Below, one piece after another: positions 8,112 to 17,353 of a stretch of 64,000 nt of DNA (position 1 is the first letter of the stretch; every line of letters starts with the position of its first letter). Position numbers and translations under genes: made by a program. The notes under the pieces are model-generated. The model did no database searches. It saw only the letters and a list, made by a program, of their open reading frames with translations, and had not been told where the DNA came from. The DNA lies in contig NZ_CP108081.1 in the NCBI RefSeq assembly GCF_036182465.1, positions 11,656,001 through 11,720,000 of the forward strand, written 5' to 3'. Source of the stretch: Streptomyces sp. NBC_00258. GTDB lineage: Bacteria > Actinomycetota > Actinomycetes > Streptomycetales > Streptomycetaceae.

Positions 8112-9594
8112 TCAGGCTCTGAGTTCGTAGTGGTGCTGGTCGGGGTGAGGATGGAGACGTTCGCGTTCCCGCTGGGTGTGGAAGATCCAATATTGCGGGA
8201 AGTCGCCGTTGCTGATGAGGGCACGCAGGGTGAGAACGGCTTCGGCGCCGGGAACGCTCCATCTGCTGCCGGTGATGTCGAGGCGGTCGGCCACCAGATG
8301 GCGTGCGGCTCCTTCGACGATGCCGCCGGCGATGGGCCAGCAGGCTTCGAGGGCCTGGTCGTAGTGCACGAAGGCGGCGTTGTTCTCCAGGCAGTGGCAG
8401 GTCTTGTCGATCGTGGCGCGTTGTTCGTCGGTGAGGTGGCCGCGTGCGGCTTCGCTGCGCAGGTCACGGACGGCGCCCGAGGCGTCGCCGGCCAGGATCC
8501 TGGCGGCTTTGAAGCCGGCCCAGGTCTCGGCGGCGGGATCGGCGGCGGTGTGGAAACACCGTGCGCTCGCCCACAGCTTCTCGATGACGTGCACGATGTC
8601 GAGGACGATATGGATCGTGACCGCCCGGCGGTCGGCTTCCTTCTGGGTCAACTCCAGCTGGTGGGCGGCGCCGTCGACCAGCACCACCCAGCATCGCTGG
8701 TGCTGCTGGTCACGGGCTTCTGCCTCGTCGAACGCGGCGGCAATCACCTGGTCCGCGTCGTGTTCGACGGAAGCGGTGAGCCACTTCGCGCGGGCTTTTG
8801 GCCCCTTTCTCGGGATGCGGCCCGTGGCGCGGCCGCCGGGCGGGGCGATGATGTCATGCGGCCGGCGCGGCGCCGGGTCCGCGTCATGCACCACGGCCAG
8901 GGTTGCCATCCGCTTGCGACCCGTCTTCTCCCCGGCGGACAGACGGGTGCGGAAGGTGCGGGTAGCACGCTCGGCGGCCTTGCGCGTCGCCTCCCGCACA
9001 TGGCCGGGGAGCATCACGATCCCCTTGCCGTCGACGCTGAGCACCAGCAGCGTCGTGTGGGCTGTGGGAGGAGGGGTGCGGCGGCATAGAAGGCGGCGAT
9101 GTCCACCGCGGCCGCACGCACCAGCTGTTCGGCCTGGCGTTTGCCCAGTGGACCTGTCCCGCAGTGGCGTCCGACCGTCTCGACCGCCTGGTCGTAGGAG
9201 CCGCGGACGGCCTCCAGCACCGCCAGCCGGCGCAGGGCCCAGGCTGTGACGCCCACCCGGGAGCCCCAACACCGCATCGGCCGGGTAGTAGTTGGGTTGC
9301 TTCGGGGCGCGCAGTGCGCACCGGGTGATGGTCACCGTCCCGACCACGGTGGCCAGTTGACGGCGCTGCTTCTCCAGACGGGTGCGGCCCGCGGTGAGTG
9401 CGGCCCGGCCTCCAGGGCCGTGAGGTGTGCTTCTTCCTGGCGGGCACGCAGGTCCAGGTGGCCCTGCAGGAGGAGACGCGCCAGTTCCCTCGCCCCGTTC
9501 TCCGCATCCTGCTCCACCTGCTCATGGGGCAGGAACAGAGCATCGGGACGGGAGAAGGAGGCTCCGAGCTGAGCTGAAGCGCGATAGGTGTCAC
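8112..9594 (-). pseudogene. ISKra4-family transposase, multiply frameshifted
   Basis: From the GTG near 9594 the pieces run: RPDALFLPHEQVEQDAENGA and ARLLLQGHLDLRARQEE; a frame change near 9390; KQPNYYPADAVLGLP; a change near 9260; AWALRRLAVLEAVRGSYDQA and RQAEQLVRAAAVDIAAFYAA; a change near 9070; then a long frame with LVLSVDGKGIVMLP, RCWVVLVDGAAHQLE, VIEKLWASARCFH and VEGAARHLVADRLDITGSRW. The catalytic aspartates (SVDGKG and VDGAAH) are kept but at least three frameshifts prevent a full product. The C-terminal region is paralogous to 6711-7190. Confidence 0.75.
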
Positions 9595-9636
9595 AAAGGC
9601 AGGCTTGTTGTCCCCGAGGTCGGTGGCCCTCTCCCT

Positions 9637-10083
9637 TTACGGAGAGCCTTGACCGCTGAACCCGGAGTCGTGTCCCCCGGCGGGCCGATGTGGTCGGCGT
9701 TCCGGAAGCCGTGTGATCACGGCGCTCACTGCCAGCCCGAGCGTGACACCGACAGCGGAGCCAACGCTCTGCGCCCAGGCATCGTCGAGGGAGCCGGGCA
9801 GGACGGCTCTTGTGAGCCGGCTGGCAACCGACAGGACTGTTACCGCGGCCAGTATGGCCGTCCAGCGGTACCGCACCCCGTCGATGATGTCGCCATAAAA
9901 GAGGAGCAGCAGTACCATGCCGAACTCCTCGTCCCAGCCGATCGCAGTGAGCCCGGCCCCGAAGGCAAGCGCGAACAGCCAGAGCCCCACCAGTTGCCGG
10001 GCGAACGTGGGCGGCTGCCGTGTTGCACCACGCGGGGGCCAGAAGAACCGTGTGATGTGCTGGATAACCGCGTACTTCTGCAT
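9637..10083 (-). CDS. Small multi-pass membrane protein, function unknown
   Basis: 148 residues from the ATG at 10083 (MQKYAVIQHITRFFWP); a longer frame to 10257 has only low-complexity sequence before it. Four hydrophobic segments are visible: LVGLWLFALAFGAGLTAIGW, FGMVLLLLFYGDIIDGV, WTAILAAVTVLSVASRL and VGSAVGVTLGLAVSAVI. The C-tail is basic and proline-rich. No motif gives a function. It lies downstream of an unstructured 600-base stretch and next to the ISKra4 remnant. Confidence 0.5.
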   Translation of the reverse strand: MQKYAVIQHITRFFWPPRGATRQPPTFARQLVGLWLFALAFGAGLTAIGWDEEFGMVLLLLFYGDIIDGVRYRWTAILAAVTVLSVASRLTRAVLPGSLDDAWAQSVGSAVGVTLGLAVSAVITRLPERRPHRPAGGHDSGFSGQGSP

Positions 10084-10707
10084 GACTCGCGTCCCGATCC
10101 CCCGGGGTAGCCGACTTCTGCCGACGCTCAGTAGTAGGACGCACAGGAGCAGGACGCGGTTGTGGTGAAGTGACGCCGGATGTCGTCTCGGGAAGCGAGA
10201 AGCTGTCGATCTTCGCTTCTGGTGACAGAAGGGCTGCCGAATGAGCATGTGTGACAAGCCGCGTGCCTTGCTTGTGACAACCAGGCCGCTTCAACCGGTC
10301 CTGTACACCGGATCTTCTGCCTCCTCTGCTGACAACTTCCGTCCTTCGGCTCACGCGTACGGAGCAACCTGAAGAGCTAATCCCTTCCCAAGGGCATCCC
10401 GAGGGAGTGACGCAGTTCTTGGGATGTTCGAGTCGGGTGCTGGATGTATGCCGTTCTGAGGAACGGGCCCTGATGCCTCTCGCCAGACCGGTGACATCCA
10501 GCACCCGCGAGCGTCAACACCCATCACCTCGGCCACTCGTTGGTGTTGGTGGGGCGAGCCCGCTCCGCGGTGACCTCTTGGTACGCCCGAGCCTCGAGCT
10601 TCCGCGCAGACCGAGGCCCGTGGGATGCGCTGGTGCCACGAACGGCTCGTGAGGTGGCGGCACATCCGCGCAGCGGTTGATGAAACGCAACACCGTTGTA
10701 CGAGTCC
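10084..10707. other. Non-coding stretch with no recognised feature
   Basis: I see no gene here that keeps a good start, ribosome site and protein-like composition. Frames on both strands are short and arginine/proline-rich as expected from GC bias. The PadR operator begins at its right end. Confidence 0.5.
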
Positions 10708-10744
10708 ACACACTGCGTATACACCATGTGTATACGCAGTGTGT
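10708..10744. promoter_or_regulatory. PadR operator: 37-bp near-perfect palindrome
   Basis: Two 17-base arms (10708-10724 and 10728-10744) are exact reverse complements around a 3-base spacer CAT. Each arm holds GCGTATACAC-type sequence, and the whole contains several ATAC/GTAT steps typical of PadR sites. TATAGT at 10745-10750 resembles a -10 element, so bound repressor would cover the promoter of the PadR gene that starts at 10757. Confidence 0.75.
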
Positions 10745-10756
10745 ATAGTGCTCCGC

Positions 10757-11281
10757 ATGTCCATTGGTCACACACTGCTAGGGCTCCTGGAGTCCGGGCC
10801 CCGTCACGGTTACGACCTGAAGCGGGCCTTCGACGAGAAGTTCGGTCACGACCGGCCGCTCCACTACGGCCAGGTCTATTCGACGATGTCCCGGCTGCTG
10901 AAGAACGGCCTCGTGGAGGTCGACGGGATAGAGGCGGGCGACGGCCCCGAACGCAAGCGGTACGCGATCACCGAGGCCGGTGTCACCGACGTCCAGCGGT
11001 GGCTCGCGACGCCGGAGAAGCCGGAGCCGTATCTCCAGTCGACCCTCTACACGAAAATCGTCCTCGCGCTTCTGACGGACCGTGACGCGGCCGACATGCT
11101 CGACACCCAGCGCTCGGAACACCTGCGCATGATGCGCGTCCTCACCGACCGCAAGCGCAAGGGTGATCTCGCCGACCAGCTGATCTGTGACCATGCTCTC
11201 TTCCATCTCGAGGCCGACCTGCGGTGGCTGGAACTGACCGCCGCGCGCCTCGGCAAGCTCGCTGAGGCGGTGACTCGATGA
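10757..11281 (+). CDS. PadR-family transcriptional regulator
   Basis: 174 residues from the ATG at 10757. The N-terminal winged helix has the PadR hallmark LLGLLESGPRHGYDLKRAF and YGQVYSTMSRLLKNGLVE, followed by the wing (GPERKRYAITEAG) and a C-terminal helical dimerisation region rich in leucine and arginine. It is longer than the minimal PadR (s1) and fits the group with an extended C-terminus. The last codon overlaps the ATG of the following ABC ATPase (ATGA), the standard arrangement in which PadR represses an efflux ABC transporter. A strong palindromic operator lies immediately upstream. The transporter it should control is truncated here. Confidence 0.85.
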   Translation: MSIGHTLLGLLESGPRHGYDLKRAFDEKFGHDRPLHYGQVYSTMSRLLKNGLVEVDGIEAGDGPERKRYAITEAGVTDVQRWLATPEKPEPYLQSTLYTKIVLALLTDRDAADMLDTQRSEHLRMMRVLTDRKRKGDLADQLICDHALFHLEADLRWLELTAARLGKLAEAVTR

Positions 11282-12024
11282 GCCCCGTAGGCTCCCTGCT
11301 CGTGGCCCGCGACCTGCGCAAGGCCTACGGCCCCACCAACGCCCTGGACGGCGCCGAGTTCTCCATCCACCCGGGCGAGGTCGTCGCCGTGATGGGCCCC
11401 TCCGGCTCCGGCAAATCGACTCTCCTGCACTGTCTCGCCGGCATCGTGCCGCCCGACTCGGGCTCGATCACCTACAACGGCCGCGAGATGGCCACGATGA
11501 ACGACTCCCAGCGCAGCGCGCTGCGCCGTTCCGAGTTCGGCTTCGTCTTCCAGTTCGGCCAGCTCGTACCGGAACTGACCTGCGTCGAGAACGTGGCACT
11601 GCCCCTGCGCCTCAACGGCTCCTCCCGCAAGGACGCCGAGCGCACCGCCCTGGCCTGGATGGAGCGCCTGGAGGTCGACGACCTGTCGGGCAAACGGCCC
11701 GGCGAGGTCTCCGGCGGCCAGGGACAACGCGTCGCCGTGGCCCGCTCCCTGGTCACCAGCCCACGGGTGCTGTTCGCCGACGAGCCCACCGGCGCCCCGG
11801 CGACCAGGTCCGTGCGTTGGCCGGTGAGGATCTTGAGGTCGGTGACGGTCTCGTCGCCAGTCCGTCTACATCGCCTTACTGCCCGTCGGCACCACGCTGG
11901 ACGAGCTGATCCGCACCGCGGGCAGCCGATGAGCTGTGGAGGAGTGATTCCAGACCGCGAAGCAGGAGTGCGGCCTCGACAACTACCAGATCCCGCCGCT
12001 ATCCCGGCTGGCACCGCCGCATGA
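11278..12024 (+). pseudogene. ABC transporter ATP-binding protein, truncated after Walker B
   Basis: A MacB/LolD-type ATPase starts at the ATG at 11278, coupled to padR. Walker A (GPSGSGKST, about residues 40-48), Q-loop (FVFQFGQLVPEL), ABC signature (VSGGQGQRVAVARSL) and Walker B (VLFADEPTGA) are all present. After DEPTGA (about base 11796) homology stops abruptly: the D-loop, switch histidine and end of the domain are replaced by unrelated sequence that leads into an IS701-type remnant. The permease that normally follows is missing. The product could bind ATP but should not hydrolyse it productively. Confidence 0.8.
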
Positions 12025-12271
12025 CCCTGGCCATGGCCGCCCACGCCTGCCTCACCGTCCTGCGGGCCCGCCAACTGGATACGGAGAAAGCAGAAACGGA
12101 TCCTCCCAGCTCATCCACCTCAGTCTCGCCGAGATCCGACGCCTGATCACCCGCCTCACGGGCCGCCGCCCCACTGCGGTCGACGACGTTCTGCACTGGT
12201 CACACTGGCGGAGACGACGCCAGCACCACGCCCGCATCAGCCACTACAAACGACGCGGCAACATCCCCTGA
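11860..12271 (+). mobile_element. IS701-family transposase C-terminal remnant
   Basis: Readable pieces are LPVGTTLDELIRTAGSR, then AVEE and FQTAKQECGLDNYQ with in-frame TGA codons just before and just after AVEE, then after a frame change RRMTLAMAAHACLTVLRARQ, and after another SLAEIRRLITRL and DDVLHWSHWRRRRQHHARI ending at the TGA at 12269. This order and sequence match the C-terminus of IS701-type transposases. The N-terminal two thirds are absent. Its insertion or a later deletion is the likely cause of the truncated ABC ATPase. Confidence 0.7.
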
Positions 12272-12307
12272 AACTGCCCAGCACTCAGAACAAGCACCGT
12301 TGCAGAA

Positions 12308-13240
12308 CTAGGGCACCCTGTAACCAGCGGCGCGGAACAGTTCGTACCACTCGGATCGAGTGAGCGGGATGTCGGAACCGAGCGCGGCGGCCGTGACGCG
12401 TTCTGGCGTGGTCGTGCCGAGAACGACCTGCATCTGCGCGGGATGGCGCGTGATCCAGGCGACCGCGATCGCCTCGGCCGGCACGCCGTATTTGTCGCTC
12501 AGCCGGTCGATCACCGCGTTCAACTCGGGGAAGCGTTCGGAACCGAGGAACGGGCCGTCGAAGAATCCGGCCTGGAAAGGCGACCACGCCTGGATGGTGA
12601 TGTCGTGCAGGCGGCAGTAGTCGACGATTCCGTCATCACGTACGACCGACTGATCGAGGCCCTGCATATTCGCGGCGACGCCCTGCGCGATCATCGGCGC
12701 GTGAGTGATCGACAGTTGCAGCTGGTTCGCCACGATTGGTTGCGTCACGTGCTTGCGCAGCAGGTCGAGCTGTCGGGGGGTCTGGTTGGAGACACCGAAG
12801 GCACGCACTTTGCCTGTCGCCGACAGCTCATCGAAGGCGCGGGCCACCTCCTCCGGCTCGACGAGAGCGTCGGGACGGTGCAGCAACAGGATGTCGAGAT
12901 AGTCCGTGCCCAGTGCCTGGAGTGAACCGTTCACGGACTCGATGATGTGGTTATGAGAGAAGTCGAAGTACGGCCCGTCCTTGACGATGCCGGCCTTCGA
13001 CTGAATGACGAACTGCTCACGCTCCGACGAGCTGAGCTTCATGGCTTCAGCGAACCGACGCTCGCAACCGTGGTCGTCCGAGCCGTAAACGTCGGCGTGA
13101 TCGAGGAACGTGATGCCGGTGTCGCGCGCAGTGTTCACGAGCCTGCGCACCGCCTCGTCGGTCATGTCCTGGATGCGCATCAGTCCAAGGACGACGTTGG
13201 GGACCACCATGTTGGTGCCGGGCAGGATGAAGGTCTTCAT
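12308..13240 (-). CDS. Aldo/keto reductase
   Basis: 310 residues from the ATG at 13240 (MKTFILPGTNMVVPNVVLG). The TIM-barrel aldo/keto reductase motifs are in place: GITFLDHADVYG with catalytic Asp and Tyr, LLLHRPDALVEPEEV with the catalytic His, AFGVSNQTPRQLDLL, and near the end VVLGTTTPERVTAA, which binds the NADPH phosphate. It is closest in feel to the YdhF group. It should reduce aldehydes or ketones with NADPH in the cytoplasm. Homologous broken copies lie at 1154-1500 and immediately upstream at 13269-13822. Physiological substrate unknown. Confidence 0.85.
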   Translation of the reverse strand: MKTFILPGTNMVVPNVVLGLMRIQDMTDEAVRRLVNTARDTGITFLDHADVYGSDDHGCERRFAEAMKLSSSEREQFVIQSKAGIVKDGPYFDFSHNHIIESVNGSLQALGTDYLDILLLHRPDALVEPEEVARAFDELSATGKVRAFGVSNQTPRQLDLLRKHVTQPIVANQLQLSITHAPMIAQGVAANMQGLDQSVVRDDGIVDYCRLHDITIQAWSPFQAGFFDGPFLGSERFPELNAVIDRLSDKYGVPAEAIAVAWITRHPAQMQVVLGTTTPERVTAAALGSDIPLTRSEWYELFRAAGYRVP

Positions 13241-13268
13241 GTGACTCTTTCGCTGTGACTTGAACGTT

Positions 13269-13822
13269 TCAGACGGAAGGAAGTACGAACTGGTCAGCTG
13301 CGAGCTCCAGATCGGCCGCGGCTGCGGAGCCGCGGATGCTTGCGGAGCGAGAGGCCCAGGTGACCGGGATGACGACGGGCGCAGGCGCGAGCTCCCAGGC
13401 GGGCGTGACTCGGTAGACACTGGTGCCCGCCTCGTCGGCGGCCTGCTGGAACGCGCTGTGACGTTCTGCGAGGTCCTTCGCGTTCGCGATGCTGCCGAGC
13501 GGGCTCCGGGACAGGAAGGCGGGGCCGGGCTTGGTGCGGTGATCGAGTTCTCCCCAGCTGGAGCGGAAGGCGGGCGAGAACTGGTTCTTCACCGACATGA
13601 GCCGACCGCCGAGCACTTCGTGGGCTACGTCGATCTGTGCGACGTCGGCGTTGGAGATGCCGGCCATCATGACGACACTCTCGTCGAGCAACGCCCGTAT
13701 TGCACCGACCGGGACTGTGGGGTCGGACGATGGAACTGGTAGGGACCGATCACTTCGACGCCGAGTCGACGGGTAGGGCTGATCGCGGAGCCGGGCCGGT
13801 CGCCGGGGGTGCGATGCTGCAT
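13269..13822 (-). pseudogene. Aldo/keto reductase, internally deleted and frameshifted
   Basis: The start at 13822 (MQHRTPGDRPGSAIS, preceded by GGAGGAGG) is the N-terminus of a second aldo/keto reductase, but it jumps within 25 residues to VIGPYQFHRP, the mid-barrel 'YQxHRxD' motif, so about 80-100 residues are lost. A frame change near 13705 then continues VPVGAIRALLDESVVMM, AGISNADVAQID, KNQFSPAFRSSWGELD, FLSRSPLGSIANA and VVIPVTWASRSASIRGSA. The cofactor-binding end is preserved. Not functional. Confidence 0.7.
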
Positions 13823-13902
13823 GAGTCTCCTCCTCCCGGACGCCTTGGCGAGTGCGCGGTGCGGCGTCGCGTGCTCACTCTAGAAATCGCCGATCTGGAA
13901 AT

Positions 13903-13916
13903 CCAACAGCTGTTGG
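13903..13916. promoter_or_regulatory. Perfect 14-bp palindrome CCAACAGCTGTTGG
   Basis: The palindrome is 81 bases upstream of the broken aldo/keto reductase start and is surrounded by AT-richer sequence (ATCTGGAAATC, TTCTGATATTGAG) that could hold a promoter. It may be the operator of that former gene; the regulator is unknown. Confidence 0.35.
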
Positions 13917-14109
13917 TTCTGATATTGAGAACTGCGGGATGTGAATGGATCCGCACCAGACGCCCGCGGTATGCGGGACCTCCCCAAAAGGTCACCTGAA
14001 CCTGGAGCTGTGGCTGGAGTTGTACGAGTCCGAGACTGTGCTGAGCTGGGCGGCTGCGGAGTGAAGGGTGGGGAGTGTCACCGGTGTTGCCGCCGTGACC
14101 CCTGCGTGG

Positions 14110-15606
14110 TCAGTTGTTCCGGCAGTCGTCCAGGGCCCGCAGTGTCTGGGCCGCCGCTTCGCGTACGAAATCGGATGGGTCCGAGTCCAGGGCGGTGAGC
14201 CGGGCGCGCAGCCGCTCCTCGCCCGAGGGGAGTGTGCCCGTCTCCTCCACCCAGTGGGTGATCCCCTGCACGGCGGCCTGGCGCACCCCCGTATTCGCGT
14301 CGTCCAGGTGCCGCACGAAGAGCGGCAGATCGTGCGGGGTGCCGGAGTCCGTCGCATTGTGCGGGTCCAGGAGCGACAGCGCGGCGGCACGGACAGAGGG
14401 GGAGGGGGTCCGGTCCACCAGTTCTCGCAGACCGGGCAGGGCTTCCGCCAGATTGGTGAGGACGCTCTCTGCCACCCAGACCAGAGTAGCGTCGACGCCG
14501 AGACGGGCCACCAGTGCCCGGGCGACCGCCGCGCGTTCCCACGGCCGAAACCCGGCGTCCGCCATGGCATCCAGGCCGCGCAGCGCACCTCCGCACACCT
14601 CGGGTGCGGCATGGTCCAGCAGAGGGAGCAGCAGCCACACGGCGTCCCATCTCCCCATCTCGCCGTAGGCCTTGGCCGCTGCCGCGAGTGTGCAGGTGGG
14701 CGTTGCCGGGTCGGTGAGTGCGGCCCGCAGGAGTTTCGTGGCAGTCCTGCCGCCGACGGACCCCAGGGCAACAGCGGCCGACGGGCCGGCCCGCTCCTCG
14801 CTCAGCCAGCGGGATGCCAGTTCCAGCAGCCGTTCGTCCCGCGATCCCTCGAGCAGGAACAGCAGTTGTGTGGCCATCTCCGGGTCCCGCTCCGCCTCCA
14901 GAGTCGCGAACAGCGCGTCCTGCACTTCCGGCCGTTTCACGCGCGCCAGTCGGAAAGCCACGGCGCGGCGCACCTCGGTGGAAGGGTCGTCGGTCAGAAC
15001 TCTCAACAGCGACGGCAGCAGCCGTTCGGTGGCCTGGTCCGCCAGCATCAACAGGGCGCGCGCACGGACGGCGTCCTCGCCCCACTGGGCCGTACGGACC
15101 AGCTCTGCCTCGACGTCCGGGTCCTTGTGGAAGTCCCAGACCATGGCCCACGCCGGACCCGAGAGGCGGTGTGCCGGATCACTCATCAGCCGGACGAGCG
15201 CGGGAACATCACCGGGCACGCCCAGCTCCCGCAACGCCTCCAAGGCGTTGATCCGCAGGTGATGGTCGGGGTCGCCGAGCAGTCGCGCATAGGCGTCCAC
15301 GACTTCGCGGTCGCTCAGCCCGAGCCGGATCGAAGCCAATGAGGCCCGTCTGCGCACCCACGGATCGTCGTCGCCCATCAGCGCGGGCAGGACCTCCGCC
15401 CCGGCCTCGGGGACCCCCAGTCTGCCCAGGCCCACCGCCGCGCCTTCCCGTACCTCGGGCGCGGGGTCGGCGGCTGCCCGGACGAGCACCGCGGCGTGCT
15501 CGGTGCCGCCGAGTTTGCCGAGCCCCTTCGCCGCTGCTGCCCGTCGCCAGGTGTCGCCCGTCTCCAGCTCTCTCAGGAAGAAGGCAACCTGATGTTCTGT
15601 CGCCAT
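14110..15606 (-). CDS. HEAT-repeat protein
   Basis: 498 residues from the ATG at 15606 (a GTG at 15612 is also possible). The protein is built almost entirely of helical repeats of about 30 residues with the HEAT pattern, for example ADPAPEVREGAAVGLGRLG, DDDPWVRRRASLASIRLG, DDPSTEVRRAVAFRLARVK and LDDANTGVRQAAVQGITHW. Such solenoids are protein-binding scaffolds; no catalytic motif is attached. No signal peptide or membrane segment is present. It is monocistronic here, with a decayed ISL3 element upstream, and its partner is unknown. Confidence 0.8.
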   Translation of the reverse strand: MATEHQVAFFLRELETGDTWRRAAAAKGLGKLGGTEHAAVLVRAAADPAPEVREGAAVGLGRLGVPEAGAEVLPALMGDDDPWVRRRASLASIRLGLSDREVVDAYARLLGDPDHHLRINALEALRELGVPGDVPALVRLMSDPAHRLSGPAWAMVWDFHKDPDVEAELVRTAQWGEDAVRARALLMLADQATERLLPSLLRVLTDDPSTEVRRAVAFRLARVKRPEVQDALFATLEAERDPEMATQLLFLLEGSRDERLLELASRWLSEERAGPSAAVALGSVGGRTATKLLRAALTDPATPTCTLAAAAKAYGEMGRWDAVWLLLPLLDHAAPEVCGGALRGLDAMADAGFRPWERAAVARALVARLGVDATLVWVAESVLTNLAEALPGLRELVDRTPSPSVRAAALSLLDPHNATDSGTPHDLPLFVRHLDDANTGVRQAAVQGITHWVEETGTLPSGEERLRARLTALDSDPSDFVREAAAQTLRALDDCRNN

Positions 15607-15949
15607 GCGCACCCCGGGAAGTAAGACTGCCGAACCGACGGAAGGTTGCGCCGACGGGCGCCTACGTCAATCGTCTAAGGGCGGGGCAGTAGGCACGAGA
15701 CTTCGCCGAAAGTGATCGAAGCGCCATTTCGATACCGACCGGGATCGCCCTGATGGCGCTGGTCCTCTTCATACCTCTGATTGGGGTCGCCGTGGAGGCT
15801 GGGATTGCAGGTGTGGGATTGGTCTGCTGGCTGGCTGTCCTTGCCATGGCGCACGCGGGCATCGCGACGACTCGCCGGTTGATCAGCGCCCGATCGATCC
15901 TCCCGGAACACGAGGGCAGGACTGATTGGATACGTGACTGGATTGATGG

Positions 15950-16340
15950 GCAGCGGCTCCGCCCCGGTCCCGCCGGCTGGTGGCTCCTTCGTGGCCGGGT
16001 CCTGCGCGGTGGGCTCCTTCTTGGTGAGCGGGGGTGTTGCGAACGCGGTCCGGATGTAGCTGTGATGGGCACCGACCGTATTCGCCAAGGGCTCGGCGAG
16101 ATTCCTCCGCAGATGCCAGCCGTCCGCGACCTGCCTGGCCTGTGGGGCACCCGCTCGCGCACCTTCCGCGTAGGCGCCGGCCCGGTCTCGGCAGATGATC
16201 TCCACCTCGGGGTGTCCGCGCAACCAGGCGGCCGGCGGGGCGGCGTCTTCCCTTTGCGGGCAACACATCGAGAGGCCGACGGGTGTCCAGGTCGACCAGG
16301 AGCGTCGGGCAACGCCGACCCAGGGGGCGCACCCAGTGCT
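15950..16340 (-). mobile_element. ISL3-family transposase remnant
   Basis: On the minus strand TLLVDLDTRRPLDVLP (about 16260-16310) is followed, after a frame change, by AAWLRGHPEVEIICRDRAGA, YAEGARAGAPQARQVADGW and HLRRNLAEPLANTV. This is the DDE-containing centre of ISL3-type transposases. The N-terminal zinc-ribbon/HTH part and the C-terminus are absent. The sequence fades into unrecognised DNA towards 15660. Confidence 0.7.
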
Positions 16341-16516
16341 TGCCGACGCCAACAGGCGTGGTGGGCTGGGAAGATCGCCGACCTCACGGGACGCCCGTGA
16401 GGTCCCCGGAGTCCTGTTGCGTCCCTGAGCCCGTGGTCGGCCGGAGGCCGTGGAGGCCGCGCGTTTGCTCCACCGCCGAAGCGGAGTAGGCCTGGAGCTA
16501 TAGCGACTGGGCCAGC

Positions 16517-16900
16517 TCAGCCGGGGAGACGGGTGAACTCGTTGCGGAGATGGCTGATGAGACCCTGAGCGTCGAGCGTGGCGTGTTCTACCCCGGCGAC
16601 GGTGATGAGGCTGCCGTCCGTCTTGCGTGCTGCGCAGACCCACTCGGCCTTGAGGGTGCCGTCATCAAAGACCGTGGTGTTCCAGAAGTGCTTCATCTCG
16701 GCGTGGTCGGCGAAGTGGGCATGGTAGAAGGCGGCGATGGCCTCACTGCCCTGCGCCGGCTCCGGGCCGATCTCGACGGTCGCGTCCGCCGCGAAGAGCG
16801 CCAGTGTTTCGTCCAGAGCCGCTTTGTCATGGACCGCCCGGTCGGACAGCCCCATGTAACGGTCCAGCGCGGTGGAGCTCGTGGTCATGATGGTCGTCAC
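16517..16900 (-). CDS. SnoaL-like / NTF2-fold protein
   Basis: 127 residues from a GTG at 16900; an in-frame ATG at 16888 is an alternative (the AGGAG upstream is badly spaced for both). The sequence has the cone-shaped alpha+beta NTF2 pattern: an N-terminal helix (LDRYMGLSDRAVHDKAALDE), the strand ATVEIGPEP, the helix GSEAIAAFYHAHFADH and C-terminal strands (MKHFWNTTVF, LKAEWVCAAR, TVAGVEHATLD). Members bind small hydrophobic molecules; some are cyclases or isomerases. No conserved catalytic pair can be assigned. It may be the last gene of a unit with the decayed aminotransferase fragment just upstream. Confidence 0.75.
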   Translation of the reverse strand: MTTIMTTSSTALDRYMGLSDRAVHDKAALDETLALFAADATVEIGPEPAQGSEAIAAFYHAHFADHAEMKHFWNTTVFDDGTLKAEWVCAARKTDGSLITVAGVEHATLDAQGLISHLRNEFTRLPG

Positions 16901-16999
16901 ACTCCTCTCGTCATGTTGGGGTTCTTGAACGATGAGCCGGACGGAGCCGTGAGCTCGTCAGGTAGTCCTTGGTCCGGAAACCCGCGGAGGTGTAGAGCG

Positions 17000-17230
17000 G
17001 CTCCCATCGAGTTCGCGTACAGGTAGGCGGTCCGGCGCCCGCGACGAACGGCCTGCGCGGACCAGTTCCGCCGAGCGTCAGGAACATTGCCTCCTGGCTG
17101 CCGACGGTGAGGGCTTCGTCGATCTCGAGGTAGCGGGCGCCCCGGTCGTGGATGACGCCCTTCGTCCTTCGCGGGGGCAGGCCCGTCAAGCCATCCCCTG
17201 AGAACAGCCGCACCCCCGGCTTCTCCCTCC
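17000..17230 (-). pseudogene. Fragment of an HpgT-like PLP aminotransferase
   Basis: Within a frame spanning 16911-17282, RRTKGVIHDRGARYLEIDE and LTVGSQEAMFLTL match, in the same order, GRTKGIVHDLVAENLAVDE and VTVGCQEAMFLVL of the aminotransferase encoded at 47571-48929 in this window. About ten residues between the two blocks are missing, and neither the PLP lysine region nor the N-terminus survives nearby. It is a decayed relative of the same fold-type I family, not a working gene. Adjacent frames give no further homology. Confidence 0.5.
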
Positions 17231-17353
17231 TGCGTCTGCAGGGCGTGTGTAGCGCCTGAACAGCAGCTCGGGCACTACACACGCCTCGTCAACTTCGATA
17301 ACGCGGTTTCGGCGTCAGGATGAGTCGCCTGGAGAACAGCCAGTCGTCCACCG

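Noticed and set aside
13903..13916. CCAACAGCTGTTGG as a member of the MarR-type site family
   Set aside because: The half sites are CCAAC/GTTGG, the opposite order to GTTGA/TCAAC; not the same motif.
15753..16400. Plus-strand frame beginning MALVLFIPLIGVAVEAG, possible membrane protein
   Set aside because: Only the first 40 residues are hydrophobic; the rest is antisense to ISL3 transposase sequence, and no ribosome site was seen.
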